Below, piece after piece: positions 25,235-32,889 of a DNA stretch of 34,436 nucleotides. The DNA is taken from assembly GCA_965373045.1 (NCBI GenBank), contig CBDVEQ010000004.1, forward strand, positions 1 to 34,436. Direction: 5' to 3'. The DNA comes from DAOVDI01 sp965373045 (GTDB lineage Bacteria > Acidobacteriota > Aminicenantia > Aminicenantales > Aminicenantaceae). Each line of letters begins with the position of its first letter. Position 1 is the first letter of the stretch. Both the position numbers and the translations under genes were made by a program. The notes beneath the pieces were generated by a model. That model worked only from the letters and a program-made list of their open reading frames with translations, did not search any database and had not been told where the DNA came from.

Positions 25235-25613
25235 CTCGATCCGTGAATAATCCAGGTTAGGTTTAGTTCATTTGTTTTTAAGTGCTTTTACAAAATATTT
25301 TTACTTTTAAGGAAGTATTATGTCAAGGAAAAATTATTAGTATACTTATCATTTCTGTAGAATTAATATTTTTAATTCTATGTGAATTTAAAATAACCCA
25401 GCAACAAGGTCAGGTTTGTAGTTTTGGCTATTTACAGCGATTCTTTAAGCAAGTTGGTCAATTCAGTCTGTCTGGCCTGTCTTGTCAATCCAGTTCTATA
25501 AGGACCGAATTTTCTGCCGTATTCATTGACACAAGATATGAGTTTATTATAATTATATTTTCCTTTTAATTGCAATTTTAAAAACAATTAGCCTGGATTA
25601 TTCACGGATCGAG
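25235..25613. repeat. 379-bp element bounded by 22-bp perfect inverted repeats (MITE-like)
   Basis: The left end CTCGATCCGTGAATAATCC (then AGG) at 25235-25256 is the exact reverse complement of 25592-25613. Inside are 335 bp with no intact gene. A minus-strand frame ending at 25432 (NEYGRKFGPYRTGLTRQARQ then TELTNLLKESL) looks protein-like but has no start, and could be a transposase or host-gene scrap. Another frame reads out of the right end towards 25725 (IEEGKINIYEICDQEAKVTK). The terminal motif CCTGGATTATTCA is shared with other repeats in the window. It fills the korA-rubredoxin gap. Confidence 0.65.
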
Positions 25614-25741
25614 GAGGGGAAGATCAACATTTATGAAATATGCGATCAGGAAGCAAAAGTCACCAAAGCTGGAATTGGTATCTTATTTTGTTGTGACTAT
25701 ACGATGATCAAAAAAGAGAAATAATAAAAGGAGGGATTGTA

Positions 25742-25903
25742 ATGGAAAAATGGGAATGTACTGCGTGTGGTTACATTTATGATTCTGAAAAAGGCGATCC
25801 TGAAAACGGGATTGAACCTGGAACTGCCTTTGAGGATTTACCCGATGATTGGGTTTGCCCACAATGTGGAGTGGGGAAAGATTTTTTTCAAAAGGTTTCA
25901 TAA
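25742..25903 (+). CDS. Rubredoxin
   Basis: A 53-residue rubredoxin: WECTACGYIYDSEKGDPENG and WVCPQCGVGKDFF give the two CxxCG iron-binding loops at residues 6-9 and 39-42. AGGAGGG lies 5-6 nt before the ATG. It carries one electron and could feed FprA, rubrerythrin or desulfoferrodoxin. Its position at the head of the TusA-DsrE-desulfurase-IscU series also suggests it serves the sulfur-relay proteins. Very similar to the rubredoxin tail of Hrb. Confidence 0.95.
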   Translation: MEKWECTACGYIYDSEKGDPENGIEPGTAFEDLPDDWVCPQCGVGKDFFQKVS

Positions 25904-25974
25904 AATCGGCAAAGGATTGCCTGTGAGAAAAATATAGTCTATAATATTTATAGGATTAATAGACGGAGAAAAAC

Positions 25975-26214
25975 GTGTCAGACTTAAAGCCGGATAAGAC
26001 ATTGGATTGTATAGGACTATTTTGCCCGGAACCTCTTTTTCAAACACGGGAGCAAATGGACAGTATTGAAGTAGGTAAAGTATTAGAGGTGCTGGCAGAT
26101 GATCCCGCTGCCGAAGAAGATATTAAACGATTTGTTAAAAGAACAGGTCATGAAATCATTAAATTCGAGAAACAAGAAGATCATATAAGATTTTTGATAA
26201 AAAAATCACAGTAG
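25975..26214 (+). CDS. TusA-like sulfur carrier protein
   Basis: A 79-residue protein of the TusA/SirA fold. The sulfur-carrying motif is LDCIGLFCPEPLFQTREQM, with the Cys of CPEP at residue 18 and an extra Cys at residue 12. GKVLEVLADDPAAEEDIKRF continues the fold. TusA proteins pass persulfide sulfur between desulfurases and acceptors. GGAG stands 6 nt before the GTG start. The DsrE-like gene starts 9 nt after its stop, typical of TusA-DsrE pairs. Confidence 0.92.
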   Translation: MSDLKPDKTLDCIGLFCPEPLFQTREQMDSIEVGKVLEVLADDPAAEEDIKRFVKRTGHEIIKFEKQEDHIRFLIKKSQ

Positions 26215-26223
26215 GAGGAAATA

Positions 26224-26583
26224 ATGAAAGGAGATTCAATATTATATGTCCAAACCAGCGATCATCCAGAGAGACAATACTCACCACTCGTTCTGGCCCA
26301 AACAGCCAAGGCTATGAATATCGAGGCAAAAGTATATTATTTAGGTCAGGGATTAAGGATTTTAACTCCCGAGGCCGCAGAAAAAATTAAATTAGATACT
26401 TTCCCATCCATTTACGAAATGATCAAGAAGACTCTTGATATGGGGATCGAAATTTATGTATGTGAGGCTTCTAAACAGATGCTGGGATGGGAAAAAATCG
26501 ATTTGATCCCAGGGATTAAAATAGTAGGCGCTGGCACTTTAAATGACCTCGCACTGGATGCAGGCGCAACCATGTGGTTTTAG
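26224..26583 (+). CDS. DsrE/DsrF-like sulfur relay protein
   Basis: A 119-residue DsrE-fold protein. LYVQTSDHPERQYSPLVLAQ, AKVYYLGQGLRIL and EIYVCEASKQMLGW follow the alternating alpha/beta pattern of the family; the Cys in YVCEAS is at the position used as active-site cysteine in many DsrE/peroxiredoxin-like members. AGGAGG precedes the ATG. It is the probable partner of the TusA-like protein in persulfide transfer. Confidence 0.88.
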   Translation: MKGDSILYVQTSDHPERQYSPLVLAQTAKAMNIEAKVYYLGQGLRILTPEAAEKIKLDTFPSIYEMIKKTLDMGIEIYVCEASKQMLGWEKIDLIPGIKIVGAGTLNDLALDAGATMWF

Positions 26584-26595
26584 GAAGGATTAATC

Positions 26596-27750
26596 ATGAA
26601 CGCCTATCTGGATTATCAGTCATCCAAACCGGTCGACCCAAGAGTCATTGAGGCCATGATGCCTTATTTTCAGGATAAATTCGGAAATTCTTCTTCTCTG
26701 CATCAAATAGGGGATGAAGCAACAAAGATAATGGAGGAATCGCGGCAGACCATTGCGAATTTTATCAATGCTGAAAAAGATGAGATTATATTCACCTCCG
26801 GGGCAACTGAATCTAATAATCTTGCTCTCATCGGTTTTACCATGCGTAACAAACATGAAGGAAACCACATTATTATTTCAGAAATCGAGCATATTTCCAT
26901 CCATAACATTGCCAAATATTTGGTGAAACTTGGGTTTACTATTTCCAAAGCCCCGGTCGATCAGTATGGCCGGATACATCTTGAGAAAATCAAAGATCGT
27001 CTTACAGATAAAACAATTCTGGTCTCTATCGGATATGCCAATAATGAAGTTGGAACCATTCAACCCATTGCCCAAATAGGAACATTTTGCAGAGAAAATA
27101 AAATAACATTTCATACAGATGCAGTTGCTGCGGAAGGACTGCTGCCGTTGGATGTCAAAAGAGATAATATCGACTTGATGACGCTCTCTTCAAATGATAT
27201 TTACGGCCCCAAAGGAATAGGGGCTTTGTACATAAAAAAAGGTATTAGGCTAAATCCTATTATCGTAGGTGGAGGACAAGAACGTGGTTTGCGTTCAGGG
27301 ACGGAAAATATCCCAGGAGTAGTGGGAATGGCCAAGGCTGCGGAAATCATGCAAAAGGAAATGGATAAGGAAGCAGAAAGGTTGCTAGGCTATCGCAATA
27401 AGCTAATTAAGAATATTATGGAGAAAATTCCCCGGGCCTATCTAAACGGACATCCCGAAGAGAGGCTACCTAACAATGTCAATGTGAGATTTGATGGCAT
27501 CGAAGGAGAATCCCTGCTTTTATTATTAAATGATAAAGACATTTCCGTTTCTACAGGATCCGCATGCTCATCCAAAACATTGGAACCTTCACACACCTTG
27601 ATCGCCTTAGGGCTTCTTCATGAAGAAGCGCATGGATCTATGGAATTAAGCCTTGGCAAATTTAACACAGATAACGATGTCGAAACCTTACTTAAAGCAT
27701 TGCCTGAAACTGTAGATAGATTGAGAAAGTTATCGCCGCTATATAAATAG
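26596..27750 (+). CDS. Cysteine desulfurase (IscS/NifS)-like protein lacking the PLP lysine
   Basis: A 384-residue class V aminotransferase-fold protein with the IscS layout: YLDYQSSKPVDPRVIEAMMP, FTSGATESNNLALIG, the His of SEIEHISIHN, NNEVGTIQPI, HTDAVAAEG and RSGTENIPGVVGMAKA. The sulfur-accepting loop VSTGSACSSKTLEPSH is intact. However, where IscS has SGHKIYGPKG, this protein reads LSSNDIYGPKGIGALY: the PLP-binding Lys and preceding His are Asp and Asn. The DATQ glutamine is also changed (DAVAAEG). It can hardly be a normal desulfurase; it may bind PLP weakly or act only as a persulfide carrier. It is 12 nt after the DsrE-like gene and 13 nt before the IscU fusion. Confidence 0.9.
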   Translation: MNAYLDYQSSKPVDPRVIEAMMPYFQDKFGNSSSLHQIGDEATKIMEESRQTIANFINAEKDEIIFTSGATESNNLALIGFTMRNKHEGNHIIISEIEHISIHNIAKYLVKLGFTISKAPVDQYGRIHLEKIKDRLTDKTILVSIGYANNEVGTIQPIAQIGTFCRENKITFHTDAVAAEGLLPLDVKRDNIDLMTLSSNDIYGPKGIGALYIKKGIRLNPIIVGGGQERGLRSGTENIPGVVGMAKAAEIMQKEMDKEAERLLGYRNKLIKNIMEKIPRAYLNGHPEERLPNNVNVRFDGIEGESLLLLLNDKDISVSTGSACSSKTLEPSHTLIALGLLHEEAHGSMELSLGKFNTDNDVETLLKALPETVDRLRKLSPLYK

Positions 27751-27763
27751 TAGGAGAAGTATT

Positions 27764-28537
27764 ATGAAATCAACTGCATATTCAGAAAAAGTCCTTGACC
27801 ACTTCAGAAAACCTAGAAATGTCGGAGAAATGGAAGGGGAAGACATTGCTAAAGGAAGAGTAGGTAATCCTGTTTGTGGCGATGTAATGGAATTTTATAT
27901 TAAAGTCAAAGACAATCAAATCAAGGATATAAAATTTCAGACATTTGGATGCGGCTCAGCCGTGGCTACAGCCAGTATGATTACAGAAATGGCAAAGGGA
28001 AAAACCCTGGAAGAAGCTTTAAAAATAACCCGAAAAGATGTAGCTGATGAATTGGATGGATTGCCGCCAATTAAGATGCATTGTTCAAACCTCGCTGCTG
28101 ATGCTCTCAGGGATGCAATAAAAAATTACCAGAATAAACAAGTTCTTGCTCCAGAAACCACGAGCAAAGATAAAAAACTTTCCAAGGAAATCGCCGGGGA
28201 AAAAGAATTCTTGAACAAAGGTGTTTTTCATGATGCCAGCGATGTCTCTCTTTTTAAGGAAAAAAGAACATTCATCGTCGATAGAGGAGAAAAATCTATT
28301 ACAACTGCCATTGAATTGGCCAAACACATTTCCAGAGTGGTGTTTTTAACCCCAGGAAAGGATGTTTCCACAAGTAAAGAACTGATTACAAAATTGAAAC
28401 AAGCAAATGTCAAAATTCTCTACGAATCTGAGCTATTAGAAATTCAGGGCATACAAACGGTTGAAAAAGTCGTCATCCATGACCTGAATGAAGACACGAA
28501 ATATGAATTGTTTGTTGATGCCGTTATCCTCCTCTAG
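27764..28537 (+). CDS. IscU-type Fe-S scaffold fused to a thioredoxin-reductase-like domain (3' end cut by a repeat)
   Basis: A 257-residue fusion. Residues 1-125 are IscU: VGNPVCGDVMEFYIKV, FGCGSAVATASMITEM and LPPIKMHCSNLAADAL hold the three cluster cysteines and the LPPxK chaperone motif. Residues 145-257 resemble the NAD(P)H half of thioredoxin reductases (FHDASDVSLFKEKRTFIVD, AIELAKHISRVVFLTPGKD, NVKILYESELLEIQGIQTVE), but the GGGDSA nucleotide loop is degenerate (DRGEKS). The protein stops at ELFVDAVILL, where reductases continue with about 40 more residues. Its TAG stop is part of the CTAGCCTGGATTATT repeat, so the end was probably replaced by that element. Confidence 0.88.
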   Translation: MKSTAYSEKVLDHFRKPRNVGEMEGEDIAKGRVGNPVCGDVMEFYIKVKDNQIKDIKFQTFGCGSAVATASMITEMAKGKTLEEALKITRKDVADELDGLPPIKMHCSNLAADALRDAIKNYQNKQVLAPETTSKDKKLSKEIAGEKEFLNKGVFHDASDVSLFKEKRTFIVDRGEKSITTAIELAKHISRVVFLTPGKDVSTSKELITKLKQANVKILYESELLEIQGIQTVEKVVIHDLNEDTKYELFVDAVILL

Positions 28538-28568
28538 CCTGGATTATTTATAAAAACTGCCGACAACA
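28534..28568. repeat. CCTG-n-TTATT repeat, single end, overlapping the IscU-fusion stop codon
   Basis: CTAGCCTGGATTATTTATAA followed by AAACTGCCGACAAC. It differs from 9619-9653 at only a few positions and shares CCTGGATTATT with 25592-25602. Only one end is present. It supplies the TAG of the preceding gene. Confidence 0.55.
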
Positions 28569-28605
28569 GGGATATTTTGTGATAGACTTTTTAGAAGAGG
28601 CGGTA

Positions 28606-29490
28606 ATGGTAAATTCAGTAAAAACAAAAGGAATCATTCTGGCGGGAGGCGCAGGAACCCGGCTCTATCCCCTCACCGAAGTTATGAGTAAACAGCTCCA
28701 GCCTATCTATGACAAACCAATGATCTATTACCCGCTGAGCACGCTTATGCTGTCCGGGATCCATGACATCCTTGTCATCTCCACACCCACTGATATGCCA
28801 AGATTTCGTGATCTCCTCAAGGACGGTTCGCAATGGGGAATACGGCTTTCCTATGCTGTCCAGGAAAAACCCAAAGGCATCGCACAGGCCTTTCTTATCG
28901 GAGAAGAGTTTATCGGCAATGACCAGGTCATCCTGATCCTGGGTGACAATCTGTTTTATGGGGATTACGATTTTCTACGCGATGCGTTACCGACCAATAC
29001 CGGCGCTACTATTTTCGGATATTATGTAAACAATCCTGAAAGATACGGGGTGGTTGAATTCGACCAGAATGAAAAAGTCGTCAGTATCGAGGAAAAGCCG
29101 GAGATCCCGAAATCCAATTATGCTGTAACAGGCTTATATATTTATAACAACGAAGTCGCTGACTTCACAAAAAGCCTCAAACCATCGGATCGGGGAGAAC
29201 TGGAAATCACTGATCTCAACCTGGAATATCTAAAAAGAGGAAAACTTCGCGCGAAGATCATGAGAAGGGGCATTGCATGGTTGGATACCGGAACACCTGA
29301 AAGCCTGCTTGACGCATCCTCTTTTATTTCAACCCTTGAAAAGCGTCAGGGATTAAAATTCGGATGCCCGGAAGAAGTGGCCCTTCGGATGGGATTTATA
29401 GATACAGATCATTTGAAAAAGCTCATTCAAATCCTTCCGGATTGTCCATACCGGGATTATCTCTCCACCATCCTGAAAGAAAATATCTAG
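28606..29490 (+). CDS. rfbA: Glucose-1-phosphate thymidylyltransferase (RmlA-like)
   Basis: A 294-residue nucleotidyltransferase. GIILAGGAGTRLYPLTEVMS, KQLQPIYDKPMIYYPLSTLM, LILGDNLFYG (catalytic Asp) and AWLDTGTPESLLDAS are the RmlA hallmarks. It makes dTDP-glucose from glucose-1-phosphate and dTTP. A GTG at 28579 is in frame, but the ATG at 28606 with AGAGG 5 nt upstream gives the family length. The usual partners rfbB, rfbC and rfbD are not next to it; instead a GHMP sugar kinase follows 35 bp later, so the acceptor sugar phosphate could differ from glucose. Confidence 0.85.
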   Translation: MVNSVKTKGIILAGGAGTRLYPLTEVMSKQLQPIYDKPMIYYPLSTLMLSGIHDILVISTPTDMPRFRDLLKDGSQWGIRLSYAVQEKPKGIAQAFLIGEEFIGNDQVILILGDNLFYGDYDFLRDALPTNTGATIFGYYVNNPERYGVVEFDQNEKVVSIEEKPEIPKSNYAVTGLYIYNNEVADFTKSLKPSDRGELEITDLNLEYLKRGKLRAKIMRRGIAWLDTGTPESLLDASSFISTLEKRQGLKFGCPEEVALRMGFIDTDHLKKLIQILPDCPYRDYLSTILKENI

Positions 29491-29525
29491 TTTTGTGCTT
29501 AATGCCATAAAAAAGATCATCTGAA

Positions 29526-30557
29526 ATGACACGAATTATCAACTCTGTTGCCCCGGTCCGGATCTGTGATCTTGGTGGCTGGACCGACACATGGTTTGCT
29601 GAGCACGGCAAAGTCTTGAACATCAGTGTTAGTCCCTTTGTTCAGTGCCAGATGGTTCTCAAAGAGACAAAACAAGGGAAGGGAAAGGTAACCATCTATG
29701 CTGAAAACTACTCTCAGCGCTATACAATTGATCCAACGGAGATCGTATATGACAAACATCCGCTGCTGGAGGCGACTGTTGATGCGATGAACATTCCTCT
29801 TGACCTAGACATTGAAGTGAGCATTTACTCCGAAGTGCCTGGCGGGTGTTCTACTGGCACGTCTGCGGCGGTATCGGTGGCATTGATCGGCGCACTTGAC
29901 ATGCTGACCCCGGGCCGTATGACTCAAGGCGAGATCGCCACAAAGGCCCATGAAGTGGAAACCCGCTATCTGAAACTCCAATCCGGAATACAGGATCAGA
30001 TCGCATCCACATATGGCGGTATTTGCTACATCGAGATGACCCGGTATCCAGAGTCTCAAGTTTCTCATATACATATCCCCAATACTGTCTGGTGGGAACT
30101 GGAATCACGCCTGTCTCTCGTTTATCTGGGAGAGACTCATAAGTCCTCGGATGTTCATGAAAAGGTTATCCGTGAGCTCGAAGGAGCAGGTCCTGACTGC
30201 GAAAAGATCAAAGCCCTGCGACTCCCCCCGGAAAAAGGTAAAAAGGCCCTGTATGCCGGCGATTTTGAGGCTCTGGGCGCTGCGATGTGTGAAAACACAG
30301 ATGCCCAGGCTGATCTGAGTCCTCACCTGATTTCAGAGGCCACAAAACAGGTTATCGAGATTGCCCGGCATCACGGAGCACTAGGCTGGAAAGTTAATGG
30401 AGCAGGTGGCAAAGGGGGTTCTATCACACTTCTAAACAGCCCTTCCCCCAGTAATAAGAGAAAGATGCTTCGAAATATCGAATCCGCCAACAGCAAGTTC
30501 AGACATATTCCTGTTTATCTGAGCCGTTACGGATTGAGAGTATGGGAAACACACTGA
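29526..30557 (+). CDS. GHMP-family sugar kinase (HddA/fucokinase-like)
   Basis: A 343-residue GHMP kinase. APVRICDLGGWTDTWFAEHG is the N-terminal sugar-binding stretch, VPGGCSTGTSAAVSVALIGA is the ATP phosphate loop, and GWKVNGAGGKGGSITLL is the third GHMP motif. It resembles D-glycero-D-manno-heptose-7-phosphate kinases and anomeric sugar kinases, which place a phosphate on C1. Next to a sugar-1-phosphate nucleotidyltransferase this suggests that it makes the sugar-1-phosphate. The exact sugar cannot be read from sequence. It has no strong ribosome site and may be coupled to rfbA. Confidence 0.85.
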   Translation: MTRIINSVAPVRICDLGGWTDTWFAEHGKVLNISVSPFVQCQMVLKETKQGKGKVTIYAENYSQRYTIDPTEIVYDKHPLLEATVDAMNIPLDLDIEVSIYSEVPGGCSTGTSAAVSVALIGALDMLTPGRMTQGEIATKAHEVETRYLKLQSGIQDQIASTYGGICYIEMTRYPESQVSHIHIPNTVWWELESRLSLVYLGETHKSSDVHEKVIRELEGAGPDCEKIKALRLPPEKGKKALYAGDFEALGAAMCENTDAQADLSPHLISEATKQVIEIARHHGALGWKVNGAGGKGGSITLLNSPSPSNKRKMLRNIESANSKFRHIPVYLSRYGLRVWETH

Positions 30558-30589
30558 CAGATCCATGAATGCGTGAAAAAGGAGAGAAC

Positions 30590-31138
30590 ATGAAACGGTC
30601 AGAGATCAACGCAGCGATTCGCGAAGCCTTGGCAGCCTTTGAACGCCATGGCTGGACACTGCCACCTAATCCGAGGTGGGATGTTACCGACTTCGGGCTG
30701 GACGAGTTTATGAGCAAGGGTCTTGTCCTGGTGAATCTGACTGAACAGCCGGAATACTGCGAGAAGCTGATGTATGCCAGACAAAACCAGGTAGCTCTCC
30801 GGCATTATCACAAATCCAAAAAGGAGGATATTATCTGCCGCTGGGGAAAGCTGGCGATCCAGGTTTTTTCAGACAGAGACACTATGCGGCTTCAGGTCAA
30901 CGGAGAAGAACGTGATATCCCCACTGCAAAATCATTGATCTTAAAAGCAGGGGAACGGATTACTTTAGTGCAAGGAGTTCCGCATACGTTCTGGGCTGAA
31001 TCAGAGTATGTGATCATCGGCGAGGTGTCGACCGCCAATGACGACCTGCATGATAACTTCTTTGCAGACGAACAGATCAGTCGCTTCAGCAAGATCGAAG
31101 AAGACGAACCAGCTATCGTAAGACTGATCAGCGAATAA
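30590..31138 (+). CDS. D-lyxose ketol-isomerase
   Basis: A 182-residue cupin-fold protein of the D-lyxose isomerase family. RWDVTDFGLDEFMSKGLVLV, LMYARQNQVALRHYHKSKKE (two His of the metal site), KAGERITLVQGVPHTFWAE (third His) and EVSTANDDLHDNFF are family motifs. Known members interconvert D-lyxose and D-xylulose and often D-mannose and D-fructose. The start at 30590 is preceded by AAAGGAGA; an in-frame ATG at 30569 would add seven residues but lacks such a site. It lies 32 bp after the GHMP kinase. Confidence 0.9.
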   Translation: MKRSEINAAIREALAAFERHGWTLPPNPRWDVTDFGLDEFMSKGLVLVNLTEQPEYCEKLMYARQNQVALRHYHKSKKEDIICRWGKLAIQVFSDRDTMRLQVNGEERDIPTAKSLILKAGERITLVQGVPHTFWAESEYVIIGEVSTANDDLHDNFFADEQISRFSKIEEDEPAIVRLISE

Positions 31139-31166
31139 GTCCGGCAAAATAGATCAGGAGGAAATC

Positions 31167-32096
31167 GTGAGAAAACTCAGCAGCATTGCCCCGGAATGGT
31201 GGGACTATACTACCCTGGATGAAGAAATACAGGCCGATGCGGCAAAACTCACTGTAAAGGATATCGAACAGCTCTCCAGGCCCGGTTTTAGTATCAAGAT
31301 ATTCGACTCAAGAGAATCCTTTTATATGGCAGAAGCCCTTGAATATATAAAGGTCTGGAAAGAAGCAACAGAAAGCCGCCCTGCCGGCATATGCGGCCCC
31401 ATCGGGCCGACCGAACAGCTCCCTCTGGTTGCCCAATTGGTTAATGACCTGGAGATCGATCTTAAAAATGCGCATTTCTGGGGAATGGACGAATGGGTTA
31501 TCGGCAACAAGGAAGTCGGGCTGGATCACCCGCTCAGTTTTGCCCGGTCGGATATGGATCTCTGTTTTAACCGGATCGATAAAAAATGGGCCATGCCAAT
31601 GGAAAATATCCACTTCCCAACAGCAGCCGGCATTCAAGATTTTTCAAACAGTTTTTTTGAGATAAAATGTCTTCTTATGCAGGGAGGACAGGGAGAGGTC
31701 AAACACTGGGCCTTCAATGACCCGCTAAAAAGAGAAGGGCAGTATAAAGACACCCCCCCCTCTCCCGAGGAGTACAGAAAACTCAAAACAAGGGTTGTCG
31801 ATCTTCATCCGATGACCCTGATCCAAAATGCCAGAACATCAGGAGGAGGCGTGGTCAGCAATATCCCTGAGCGCGCTGTAACCGTAGGCCCTGTTGAGAC
31901 CTGGAAGTCTGAAAAAGTCTCTATCTGGCATTTTGGAAGTCACGACAATCCATTCGGAATCCGCTTGACCGCATTTATGATCTCAAAGATAATACCTGAT
32001 TCATCTGTTCCGATGTCCCTTCTGGCCGATCATCCCAATGTCCAGTTCAATTACTACAGGGAAGGGATCGGAACCTGCGAAGTTGAAATGCACTAA
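31167..32096 (+). CDS. NagB-like glucosamine-6-phosphate deaminase/isomerase homologue
   Basis: A 309-residue NagB/RpiA-fold protein, longer than NagB (about 260). FYMAEALEYIKVWKEA, GICGPIGPTEQLPLV, HFWGMDEWVIGN (the catalytic DE pair), and GGQGEVKHWAFNDP, matching GVGVDGHIAFNEP, are seen. The active-site Asp before the His is Val here, and the Glu of FNEP is Asp. These changes suggest a related but different reaction from GlcN-6-P deamination. AGGAGG precedes the GTG start. A PIG-L deacetylase gene follows 22 bp later; NagB-like and PIG-L genes are often paired, pointing to processing of an N-acetylated amino sugar. Confidence 0.8.
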   Translation: MRKLSSIAPEWWDYTTLDEEIQADAAKLTVKDIEQLSRPGFSIKIFDSRESFYMAEALEYIKVWKEATESRPAGICGPIGPTEQLPLVAQLVNDLEIDLKNAHFWGMDEWVIGNKEVGLDHPLSFARSDMDLCFNRIDKKWAMPMENIHFPTAAGIQDFSNSFFEIKCLLMQGGQGEVKHWAFNDPLKREGQYKDTPPSPEEYRKLKTRVVDLHPMTLIQNARTSGGGVVSNIPERAVTVGPVETWKSEKVSIWHFGSHDNPFGIRLTAFMISKIIPDSSVPMSLLADHPNVQFNYYREGIGTCEVEMH

Positions 32097-32118
32097 TAAT
32101 TAATTCAAAGGATAAAAC

Positions 32119-32889
32119 ATGATCGTATTAGCACTTGGCTGCCATCCTGATGATATCGAATTCATGATGGGAGGCACATTGATCCTTCTAAAGAAAAAAG
32201 GCCACACTCTTCATTATATGAATATCGCTAATGGCAGCTGCGGCACACAAACCCAAAGCAGGGATGATTTTATCAAGATCCGGAGAGAAGAAGGCAAAAG
32301 TGCAGCCTCTTTCATAGGGGCGATCTTTCACGAAAGTCTAACAGATGATCTGGATGTTTTCTACACACAGAAATTGATCCGCAAAGTTGCAGCCACCGTC
32401 CGTCAGGTGCAGCCGGATATCCTTCTTGCCATGTCCATGGAAGACTACATGGAAGACCATATGAATGCGGCAAAAATCGCAGTAACAGCCGCATTCATCC
32501 GGGGAGTGCCTAACTACAACACCGATCCTCCAACCTCTCCCTATATCAAGGATATTGCCTTATATCATGCTCTTCCTTATGGGCTCAAAGACATGATGAG
32601 AAGAAAGATCTATCCGGAGTCTTATGTGAATGTCGGCTCGGTAATGGATAAAAAAACAGAAATGCTGGCCAAACACGAGAGCCAGAAAAACTGGCTTCAC
32701 AAAAGCCAGGGACTCGATTCCTATCTCAGAACCATGGCAGATATGACAAAAGAGGTCGGGTCCATGTCAGGAAAATTTGAATTTTCAGAAGGATGGAGGA
32801 GGCACAGCTATCTGGGATATTCCTCGACCGATATAGACCCTCTCAAGGACATCCTCGGGGATCTATACTTCAAGTCTTTACTGACTTGA
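32119..32889 (+). CDS. PIG-L family deacetylase
   Basis: A 256-residue LmbE/PIG-L zinc deacetylase. GCHPDDIEFMMGGT is the AHPDD zinc and catalytic motif, MNIANGSCGTQ follows the usual strand, and SMEDYMEDHMNAAKI supplies the third zinc-ligand histidine. Such enzymes remove N-acetyl groups from amino sugars. Last gene of the plus-strand sugar series; its 3' end overlaps that of the convergent KDPG aldolase by 20 bp. Confidence 0.9.
   Translation: MIVLALGCHPDDIEFMMGGTLILLKKKGHTLHYMNIANGSCGTQTQSRDDFIKIRREEGKSAASFIGAIFHESLTDDLDVFYTQKLIRKVAATVRQVQPDILLAMSMEDYMEDHMNAAKIAVTAAFIRGVPNYNTDPPTSPYIKDIALYHALPYGLKDMMRRKIYPESYVNVGSVMDKKTEMLAKHESQKNWLHKSQGLDSYLRTMADMTKEVGSMSGKFEFSEGWRRHSYLGYSSTDIDPLKDILGDLYFKSLLT

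Noticed and set aside
25282..25569. 95-codon plus-strand frame inside the inverted-repeat element
   Set aside because: Composition is low-complexity Ile/Phe/Leu with no motif or ribosome site; the opposite strand looks more protein-like.
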